Shown here piece by piece: positions 7,674 through 13,196 of a DNA stretch of 13,196 bases; the first letter of the stretch is position 1, and each line of letters starts with the position of its first letter. The translations under genes were made by a program, and so were the position numbers. The notes beneath the pieces were generated by a model. It was not told the origin of the DNA. It saw only the letters and a program-made list of their open reading frames with translations, and did not search any database. Origin of the DNA: JBFWQM01 sp050249455 (lineage in GTDB: Bacteria > Pseudomonadota > Alphaproteobacteria > MPNO01 > VGEU01); assembly GCA_050249455.1 (NCBI GenBank), contig JBFWQM010000155.1:1-13196 (forward strand), given 5' to 3'.

Positions 7674-9173
7674 CTATGCGGCGCGGACCGGGACCGCCAC
7701 GAAGCGTTCCGCGTCGTTGTGCTTGACCAGCATCACCACCGCCTCGCGCTTGGCGGACTTCGCCCGCTCGATGCCGGCGACGACCTGGTCGGGATGCGAC
7801 ACCGCCTCGTTGCCGACGCGCAGGATCACGTCGCCCTTGCGCAGGCCTCGTTCGTAGGCCGGGCTGCCCGGCTGCACGTTCACGATGGCGACCCCGCCCT
7901 CCGCCTGGGCGAGCTGCATGCCGAGCGCCTTGGCGGTGTCGGCCTTGCCGGGCGACCGTTCGGCCGACGCCACCTGGTCGGTCTGCGGCATGCGGCCGAT
8001 CTCGGTGCTGACCGTCACCTCCTTGCCCTGGCGCAGCACGGTCAGCTTCGCCGTGGCGCCGGGATCGATCTTGGCGATGATCCGCGGCAGGTCGCGCACG
8101 CTGTCGATCGCCTTGCCGTCGACCGCGGTGATGACGTCGCCGGCCTTGAGGTCGGCCTTCCTGGCCGGGCCGTTCGGCACCACCTGGGCGACCACCGCGC
8201 CCTTGGCGTCCTTGAGGCCCAGCCCGCTCGCGATGTCCGGCGTCACCTCCTGGATGGTGACCCCCAGCCAGCCGCGCTCGACCTTGCCGTCGTTCTTGAG
8301 CTGGGCGACCACGTCCCTGGCCATCGCCGACGGGATCGCGAAGCCGATTCCGACGCTGCCGCCGGTGGGCGAATAGATCGCGGTGTTGATGCCGATCACC
8401 TCGCCGCGCGCGTTGAAGGTCGGGCCGCCGGAGTTGCCGCGGTTGATCGGGGCGTCGATCTGCAGGAAGTCGTCGTACGGGCCCTCGCCGATCGACCGGC
8501 CGCGCGCGGAGATGATGCCGCTGGTCACGGTGTTGCCCAGGCCGAACGGGTTGCCGATCGAGATCACCCAGTCGCCCACCCGCGCGCTGTCGGAATCGCC
8601 GAACTGCACCGCAGGCAGGGTGCGGCCAGCGTCGACCTTCAGCAGCGCGATGTCGGTCTTCGAATCGCGGCCGACCACGGTGGCCTTGAACCGCTCGCCC
8701 GACTTCAGCTTGACGGTGATGGTCTCGGCGTCGCGGATCACGTGGTCGTTGGTCACGATGAAGCCGGCGGGATCGATGATGAACCCGGTGCCGGCGCCCA
8801 TCGCGCGCCGCTGCGGCCGCGCGTTGCCCTCGTCCTCGTCGCCCTGGCCTTGGCCCTGGCCCTGCCCGAACCGCTGCATGAATTCGTCTCCGAAGAATTG
8901 CCTGAACGGTTCCGGGATCTGCATCTGCGCCATCGGCGGGCTGTCCATCCGGGTCTCGGTCTCGACGCTGACGACGGCCGGGCTGACGCGATCGATCACG
9001 TCGGCGAAGCTCTGCGGGCCGACGCCCGCCTGCGGCGCAAGCACCTGGGCGGCGGCAGGCGAGGTCAGCGCGGTAGAGCCGTTGAGAATGTCCGGCAGGG
9101 TGGCGGCGCCGGCCGCGACGGACAGCGCGAGCACCGCGCCGAGCGCCACCCGGCGGGTCGATCTGGACGACAT
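7674..9173 (-). CDS. Do/DegP-family periplasmic serine endopeptidase
   Basis: This 499-aa HtrA/DegP-family protease or chaperone handles misfolded envelope proteins. An N-terminal hydrophobic segment (about residues 9-24) is followed by SPAAAQ at 38-43, so it is exported. Within the trypsin-like domain the catalytic triad is His144 (TNDHVI), Asp174 (TDIALLK) and Ser248 (RGNSGGP). PDZ1 spans about 300-390 (GWLGVTIQEV... GDVITAVDG) and PDZ2 about 415-497 (GVAIVNVQPGSPAYERGLRKGDVILRVG). Two PDZ domains match DegP/DegQ/MucD rather than DegS. Residues 103-111 are a GQ repeat in the loop before the first strand. The ATG at 9173 has a perfect AAGGAGG 9 nt upstream. It is divergent from lutA and convergent with the DUF2461 gene. 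I leave the symbol open because degP, degQ and mucD cannot be separated here. Confidence 0.95.
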   Translation of the reverse strand: MSSRSTRRVALGAVLALSVAAGAATLPDILNGSTALTSPAAAQVLAPQAGVGPQSFADVIDRVSPAVVSVETETRMDSPPMAQMQIPEPFRQFFGDEFMQRFGQGQGQGQGDEDEGNARPQRRAMGAGTGFIIDPAGFIVTNDHVIRDAETITVKLKSGERFKATVVGRDSKTDIALLKVDAGRTLPAVQFGDSDSARVGDWVISIGNPFGLGNTVTSGIISARGRSIGEGPYDDFLQIDAPINRGNSGGPTFNARGEVIGINTAIYSPTGGSVGIGFAIPSAMARDVVAQLKNDGKVERGWLGVTIQEVTPDIASGLGLKDAKGAVVAQVVPNGPARKADLKAGDVITAVDGKAIDSVRDLPRIIAKIDPGATAKLTVLRQGKEVTVSTEIGRMPQTDQVASAERSPGKADTAKALGMQLAQAEGGVAIVNVQPGSPAYERGLRKGDVILRVGNEAVSHPDQVVAGIERAKSAKREAVVMLVKHNDAERFVAVPVRAA

Positions 9174-9309
9174 GGTCTATCCCCTCCTTGGGTCGGGACT
9201 TGTTGCGGGCGTCTTTTCGCCCCTCGAACCCAGAGTTGGGGGGCCAGCCTGTCGCTCGGCTTTCCGCGACATTAATTTTCCGTCATGTTCCGCGGCGGGA
9301 GGGACGGCG
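9174..9309. promoter_or_regulatory. Divergent promoter region between degP and lutA
   Basis: This 136-bp region separates two divergent genes and must hold both promoters or leaders. An AT-rich patch, ACATTAATTTTCCG (about 9269-9282), is the least GC-rich stretch nearby and a candidate -10 area for lutA, but no clear -35/-10 pair stands out. On the degP side a small hairpin, 9207-9211/9218-9222 (GGGCG/CGCCC), lies in the probable leader. No operator repeat for an LutR- or LldR-type regulator was recognised. Confidence 0.4.
9183..9189 (-). promoter_or_regulatory. Perfect Shine-Dalgarno of the degP-family gene
   Basis: Minus-strand AAGGAGG, 9 nt before the ATG at 9171-9173, is complementary to the 16S rRNA 3' end over all seven bases. 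It is the strongest ribosome site in the window and fixes this start. Confidence 0.75.
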
Positions 9310-10056
9310 ATGGCGGAAACCGGAACCGCGCCGCGAGTCGGGCTGTTCGTGACCTGCCTGGTCGACGCGCTGCGGCCGTCGATCGGGCTGGCGACGGCGC
9401 GTCTGCTGGAACGCGCCGGCTGCACGGTCGCGGTGCCGGCGGCGCAGACCTGCTGCGGCCAGCCCGCGTTCAACAACGGCGACGACGCGACGGCGCGCGC
9501 CCTGGCGCGCCAGGCGGTCGCCGCGTTCGAGGCGTTCGACTACCTCGTCGCGCCGTCGGGAAGCTGCCTCGGCATGATCCGCCACGGCTTCGCCGAGCTG
9601 CTGTCCGGCGATGCCGCCTGGCGCGACCGCCACGCGGCGCTGGCGGCGAAGAGCTTCGAGATCCTGTCTTTCCTCGCCGACGTGCGCGGCTGGTCGCCCG
9701 CGGACGTGCGCTTCGCTGCCGCCGCGACCTACCACGATTCCTGCTCGGGCCTGCGCCAGCTCGGCATCCGCGACCAGCCGCGGCGCCTGCTCGCCCAGGT
9801 CGACGGCCTGACGCTGACCCCGCTGGAGGGCAGCGAGGTGTGCTGCGGCTTCGGCGGCACGTTCTGCATTCACTACCCCGACATTTCCGCGGCGATCGTG
9901 ACCGCGAAGGCCGAGCGCGTGGCGGCGACCGGCGCCGACGTGTTGCTGGTGGCGGAGCCCGGCTGCCTGCTCAACATCGAAGGACGGCTGCGCCGGCTCG
10001 GCCACGGGACACGCTGCCTGCACCCGGTCGAGGTGCTGGCCGGGGACGAAGCGTGA
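9310..10056 (+). CDS. lutA: L-lactate utilisation protein LutA, Fe-S oxidoreductase subunit
   Basis: This 248-aa LutA (YkgE) is one of three subunits of the cytoplasmic LutABC complex oxidising L-lactate to pyruvate. It consists of two CCG (DUF224) cysteine-rich halves. The first has TCCGQPAFNNG (Cys48-Cys49) and PSGSC (Cys86), the second has YHDSCSGLRQLG (Cys145), EVCCGFGGTFCIHYPDIS (Cys178-Cys179, Cys186) and AEPGCLLNI (Cys219). These match the family, where the first half has PSGSC in place of CxxC. The ATG at 9310 has GGGAGGG (9297-9303) about 6 nt upstream. The frame is open further upstream but shows no family similarity there. The stop overlaps the lutB start as GTGA. Confidence 0.93.
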   Translation: MAETGTAPRVGLFVTCLVDALRPSIGLATARLLERAGCTVAVPAAQTCCGQPAFNNGDDATARALARQAVAAFEAFDYLVAPSGSCLGMIRHGFAELLSGDAAWRDRHAALAAKSFEILSFLADVRGWSPADVRFAAAATYHDSCSGLRQLGIRDQPRRLLAQVDGLTLTPLEGSEVCCGFGGTFCIHYPDISAAIVTAKAERVAATGADVLLVAEPGCLLNIEGRLRRLGHGTRCLHPVEVLAGDEA

Positions 10057-11459
10057 CGGCGGCGCGCGCGCAGTTCCGCCGCCGCGTCGTCCAGGCGCTG
10101 GACGACGCGGGCCTCGCCGTCGCGCTCGACCGCACGACGACGCTGCTGTCGGGCCGGCGCCGCCACGTGCTGGCGGACTTCCCCGACTTCGAGCGTGCGC
10201 GCGACGAGGCGCGCGACCTCAAGGACCATGTGCTCGCCCACCTCGACACCTACCTGGAGACGTTCGAGCGCAACGCCACGGCGGCGGGCGCCACGGTGCA
10301 CTGGGCGCAGAGCGCGGCGGAGGCGCGTCAGGCGGTGGTCGATATCTGCCGCGCGGCGAACGCGAAGACCGTCACCAAGAGCAAGTCGATGCTGGGCGAG
10401 GAGATCGCCGTCAACGCGGCGCTGGAGGCGGCCGGCATCCGCCCGGTGGAGACCGACCTCGGCGAGCACATCATCCAGCTTGCCGGCGAGTTGCCCTCGC
10501 ACATCGTCATGCCGGCGATGCACAAGACGCGGGCGGAGATCGCGGCGCTGTTCGAGCGCCACCACGCGGGCCATCCGAAACTGACGGAGGTGCGCGACCT
10601 CGTCGAATCGGCGCGGCGCGAGATCCGCGACGCCTACTTCGCCGCCGACGTCGGCATCAGCGGCGCCAACTTCCTGATCGCCGAGACCGGCTCCACCGTC
10701 ACCGTGACCAACGAGGGCAACGCGGAGCTCACCACCGCGCTGCCGCGGGTCCACATCGTCATCGTCGGCATCGAGAAGGTGGTGCCGACCTTCGCCGACA
10801 TGACGGTGCTGCTGCGCCTGCTGGCGCGCAGCGCGCTGGGGGCGGAGTTCACGCAGTACGTCACTGTCTACACCGGCCCGAAGCGCGCCGGCGACCGCGA
10901 CGGGCCGCAGGAATTCCACGTCGTGCTGGTCGACCACGAACGCACCGGGCTGCTTGCCGGGCCGTATCGCGAGATGCTGCGCTGCATCCGCTGCGGGGCG
11001 TGCATGAACGAATGTCCGGTCTACGGCGCGATCGGCGGCCACGCCTACGGCTGGGTCTATCCCGGCCCGATGGGCGCGGTGCTGACGCCGACGATGCTCG
11101 GGCGCGACAGCGCGCCCGACCTGCCGGAAGCGTGCACGCTGAACGGCCGCTGCGCCGAGGTCTGCCCGGTGCGCATTCCGCTCGCCACCATGCTGCGCCG
11201 GCTGCGCGCCGATGCGTGGACCGCGGGCCTCGTCGAGAAGCCGGTGCGGCTCGGCGTCCGGCTGTGGGCGTTCGCGGCGACGCGGCCCGCACTCTACCGT
11301 GCGCTGTCGGCCGCCGGACTGCGCGCCTACGCGCTGGCGCGCCGGCTGGGGCTGAAGCGGCTGCCGTTCGCCGGCGGCTGGACCGCCAGCCGCGACCTGC
11401 CGCCGCCGGCGGGCCGCAGCTTCCATGCGCTGTGGCGGGAGCGGGACCGGGACCGGTGA
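10053..11459 (+). CDS. lutB: L-lactate utilisation Fe-S protein LutB
   Basis: This 468-aa LutB (YkgF) is the largest subunit of the LutABC lactate oxidation complex. The N-terminal LUD (DUF162) domain covers about residues 60-295, including TVTKSKSMLGEEI, GANFLIAETGSTVTVTNEGN and HIVIVGIEKVVPTFADM. A ferredoxin-like domain follows with CIRCGACMNECPVYG (Cys311, 314, 317, 321), then CTLNGRCAEVCPVRIP (Cys361, 367, 371). The C-terminal helical LutB_C region ends near a Pro/Arg-rich tail. In the second motif the usual SxxCxxCxxxCP appears as CxxNxxCxxxCP. The GTG at 10053 overlaps the lutA TGA by 4 nt (GTGA). The stop overlaps lutC in the same way, so the three proteins are likely made in matched amounts. 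Confidence 0.95.
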   Translation: MTAARAQFRRRVVQALDDAGLAVALDRTTTLLSGRRRHVLADFPDFERARDEARDLKDHVLAHLDTYLETFERNATAAGATVHWAQSAAEARQAVVDICRAANAKTVTKSKSMLGEEIAVNAALEAAGIRPVETDLGEHIIQLAGELPSHIVMPAMHKTRAEIAALFERHHAGHPKLTEVRDLVESARREIRDAYFAADVGISGANFLIAETGSTVTVTNEGNAELTTALPRVHIVIVGIEKVVPTFADMTVLLRLLARSALGAEFTQYVTVYTGPKRAGDRDGPQEFHVVLVDHERTGLLAGPYREMLRCIRCGACMNECPVYGAIGGHAYGWVYPGPMGAVLTPTMLGRDSAPDLPEACTLNGRCAEVCPVRIPLATMLRRLRADAWTAGLVEKPVRLGVRLWAFAATRPALYRALSAAGLRAYALARRLGLKRLPFAGGWTASRDLPPPAGRSFHALWRERDRDR

Positions 11460-12085
11460 CCGACGCGCGGGCGCGCATCCTGGGCGGCATCCGCGCCGCG
11501 CTCGGCCCGCGCGACGACGCGGCGGTCGCCGCGCGACTCGCCCATCCGCCGGCGCATGCGCGCGTGCCGGTCGACGCCGATCCGGTCGCTCATTTCCTGT
11601 CCAAGCTGGCGCTGCCGACCCTGAGCGCGAGCGGCGAGCGCGTGACCTCGCGCGCCGCCGTGCCGGCGGCGGTCGCCGCCTACCTGGCGCAGGCGGGCCT
11701 GCCCGCGCGCGCCGCCGTCGTGCCGGCGCTGGCCGGCCTCGACTGGGGCGGCATCGCGGTCCACGACACGCTCGACCGCGACGAGCCGGCCGCCGTCTCG
11801 CTCGCCGCCGCGGCGATCGCGGAGACCGGCTCTCTGGTGTTCGCCTCCGCCCCCGACGCGCCGACCCTGTTCAACTTCCTGCCGCTGCACCATCTCGCCG
11901 TGGTCGCCGCCGCCGACATCGTGCCGCACCTGGAGGACGCCTGGGCCGCGGTGCGCGCGCGCGGGCCGTTGCCGCGCAACGTCAACCTCGTCACCGGCAC
12001 CTCCGGCACCGCCGACATCGAAGCCCTTCTCGTCCGCGGCGCCCACGGCCCGCGGTTCCTGCACGTGCTGGTGGTTGACGGGTAA
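11456..12085 (+). CDS. lutC: L-lactate utilisation protein LutC
   Basis: This 209-aa LutC (YkgG) is the third subunit of the LutABC L-lactate dehydrogenase complex and consists mainly of a LUD domain. Family signatures are AIAETGSLVF (about residues 121-130), FLPLHHLAVVAAADIV (140-155), VTGTSGTADIEALLVRGAHGP and the terminal FLHVLVVDG. The usual VTGPSRTADIE appears here as VTGTSGTADIE, a conservative-looking change in the loop. The GTG at 11456 overlaps the lutB stop by 4 nt (GTGA). No lactate permease or LutR-type regulator lies within the window. Downstream, 16 nt after the stop, begins the paired inverted repeat shared with the converging ligase gene. Confidence 0.92.
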   Translation: MTDARARILGGIRAALGPRDDAAVAARLAHPPAHARVPVDADPVAHFLSKLALPTLSASGERVTSRAAVPAAVAAYLAQAGLPARAAVVPALAGLDWGGIAVHDTLDRDEPAAVSLAAAAIAETGSLVFASAPDAPTLFNFLPLHHLAVVAAADIVPHLEDAWAAVRARGPLPRNVNLVTGTSGTADIEALLVRGAHGPRFLHVLVVDG

Positions 12086-12101
12086 TGCGGCGGCGCCGCG
12101 T

Positions 12102-12168
12102 GGGCGGGTTTGAAACCCGCCCCTACCGAGCGTCTATTCTTTGGTAGGTGCGGGTTTCAAACCCGCCC
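12102..12168. repeat. Paired inverted palindromes between lutC and the ligase gene (REP pair)
   Basis: Arm 12102-12127 is the reverse complement of arm 12143-12168 with a single mismatch in 26 bases, separated by a 15-nt spacer (12128-12142). Each arm also contains a near-perfect palindrome: GGGCGGGTTT and AAACCCGCCC around a central G (12102-12122) in the first, GCGGGTTT and AAACCCGC around a C in the second. The unit can thus fold as two small hairpins or one long one. Arms of type GGGTTTGAAACCC-CCTACC, encoding GLKPAPT on one strand, are known to me as dispersed repeats in proteobacteria. Lying between convergent genes it could end or insulate both transcripts (inference). Confidence 0.8.
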
Positions 12169-13196
12169 TGTCGCCGCCGGTGTCACCCCACCGATGCCCC
12201 CGGAAATCCTGCCGCAGCTTCATCTTGAGCAGCTTGCCGGTCGCGGTGTGGGGCAGCGCGTCGACCACCGCGACGTCGTCGGGGATCCACCACTTGGCGA
12301 CCTTGCCGGCGTAGTAGGCGAGCAGATCGGCGCGGTCGACCGTCGCGCCGGCGCGCGGCACCACGATCAGCAGCGGCCGCTCGTCCCATTTCGGGTGCGG
12401 CACGCCGACCACCGCCGCTTCGGCGACGGCGGGGTGGCCGACGGCGATGTTCTCCAGGTCGATCGAGCTGATCCACTCGCCGCCCGACTTGATGACGTCC
12501 TTCGACCGGTCGGTGATCTGCAGGTAGCCGTCCGCGTCGATCGTCGCGACGTCGCCGGTGGCGAACCAGCCGTCCGCATCGTGCGCGGCCGACGACTCCT
12601 CCTTGTAGTAGGCGCGGCAGACGCACGGGCCGCGCACCTTGAGGTCGCCGAACGCGACCCCGTCGTGCGGCAGCGGCCGGTCGTCGGCATCGACGATCTT
12701 CATCTCGACGCCGAACACCGGGCGCCCGACCTTCACCTGGCGGGCGTACTCGGCCTCGTCGGCGACGTCGCTGCCGTAGCGGGGCATGTTGATGGTGCCG
12801 ATCGGCGACATCTCGGTCATGCCCCAGGCGTGCCGCACGGCGACGCCGTGGCGCTCGCGGAACTCGCGCACCATGGCCGGCGGCGCGGCGGAGCCGCCGA
12901 CGATCACCCGCTCCAGCGGCGCGATCGCCGCGCCGGTTTCGCGCAGATGCGCGAGAAGGCCGAGCCACACGGTCGGCACGCCCGCGGTCATCGTCACGCC
13001 CTCCGCCGTGATCAGCCGCTGCAGGCTGGCCCCGTCGAGATGCGGGCCCGGCATCACCAGCTTCGCCCCGACCATCGCGGTCGAGTAGGGCAGCCCCCAG
13101 GCGTTGACGTGGAACATCGGCACCACCGGCAGCACCGCGTCGCGCGCCGACAGCCCGAAGGAATCCGGCATCGCCGAGGCGAGCGCGTGGATCACC
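12134..13196 (-). CDS. AlkK/DmdB-like acyl-CoA ligase (AMP-forming), C-terminal part, 5' end outside window
   Basis: The 354 visible residues are the C-terminal two thirds of an acyl-adenylate-forming ligase (fatty acid or methylmercaptopropionate + ATP + CoA). Motifs in order are VVPMFHVNAWGLP, AGVPTVWLGLL, VGGSAAPPAMV, the A5-type HAWGMTEMSPIG, GWFATGDVATIDADGYLQITDRSKD (A7-A8), SGGEWISSIDLEN and PHTATGKLLKMKLR with the A10 Lys. The WGMTE and GGEWISS wording is typical of AlkK/DmdB medium/long-chain ligases. Substrate cannot be decided. The ATP-binding P-loop (TSGTTGxPKG) is upstream, outside the window. After RQDFRGHRWG the protein continues with about 16 residues ending GLKPAPTKE, encoded by the inverted repeat. 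The stop TAG is in the spacer between its arms. Confidence 0.92.
   Translation of the reverse strand, partial: VIHALASAMPDSFGLSARDAVLPVVPMFHVNAWGLPYSTAMVGAKLVMPGPHLDGASLQRLITAEGVTMTAGVPTVWLGLLAHLRETGAAIAPLERVIVGGSAAPPAMVREFRERHGVAVRHAWGMTEMSPIGTINMPRYGSDVADEAEYARQVKVGRPVFGVEMKIVDADDRPLPHDGVAFGDLKVRGPCVCRAYYKEESSAAHDADGWFATGDVATIDADGYLQITDRSKDVIKSGGEWISSIDLENIAVGHPAVAEAAVVGVPHPKWDERPLLIVVPRAGATVDRADLLAYYAGKVAKWWIPDDVAVVDALPHTATGKLLKMKLRQDFRGHRWGDTGGDRAGLKPAPTKE

Noticed and set aside
6153..9173. sodC, the DUF2461 gene and degP as an undescribed stress island
   Set aside because: The three genes are in alternating orientations and do not form an operon. All are widespread core-type genes and nothing links them besides adjacency.
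7617..9275. 552-residue open frame on the plus strand across the degP-family gene
   Set aside because: It is antisense to a gene with intact catalytic triad and perfect ribosome site. The composition (Arg, Asp, His, Ala) is that of a codon-bias shadow.
9873..11426. 517-residue open frame on the minus strand across lutA/lutB
   Set aside because: Antisense to LutB with complete Fe-S motifs; no recognisable domain and no ribosome site of note.
12102..12168. Possible CRISPR repeat pair
   Set aside because: There are only two copies, in opposite orientation, with a 15-nt spacer and no further units. This is an inverted repeat, not an array.

Overview
This is a very GC-rich window that looks like an alphaproteobacterial chromosome, probably Hyphomicrobiales or Rhodospirillales. 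The reasons are the urt-ureDABC-EFG-J gene order, the protein sequences recalled from those groups, GTG starts with 4-nt GTGA overlaps, and short palindromic repeats of a type common there. The taxonomic placement is inference. No database search was possible.

Left part (1-6156, + strand): a urea/urease operon. It opens with the 3' end of urtE (urea ABC transporter ATPase), then ureD, ureA, ureB, ureC, a 131-bp gap with a perfect palindrome, ureE, ureF, ureG and a HupE/UreJ-type nickel permease. Together these cover urea import, the three urease subunits, the GTP-driven nickel insertion machinery and Ni uptake. All metal-binding and catalytic residues that can be checked in UreC are present.

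Middle part (6153-9173): a periplasmic Cu/Zn superoxide dismutase (sodC, - strand) converges on ureJ and shares a palindromic CTAG stop with it. A DUF2461 protein (+) is divergent from sodC. A Do/DegP-family periplasmic serine protease (- strand) is convergent with the DUF2461 gene.

Right part (9310-13196): a translationally coupled lutABC operon (+) for L-lactate oxidation, divergent from degP. It is followed by the 3' part of an AlkK/DmdB-like acyl-CoA ligase gene (- strand), convergent with lutC.

I found no previously undescribed defence, mobile or secretion system; the genes are all recognisable. The unexplained structure lies in small things. Four different palindromic repeat elements occur, two of which appear to have become part of proteins (the UreJ N-terminus and the ligase C-terminus). 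ureF starts inside the His-rich tail of ureE. LutB has a shifted cysteine in its second Fe-S motif. No tRNA, rRNA, CRISPR array, insertion sequence or integrase was seen. No gene-free stretch exceeds 160 bp.
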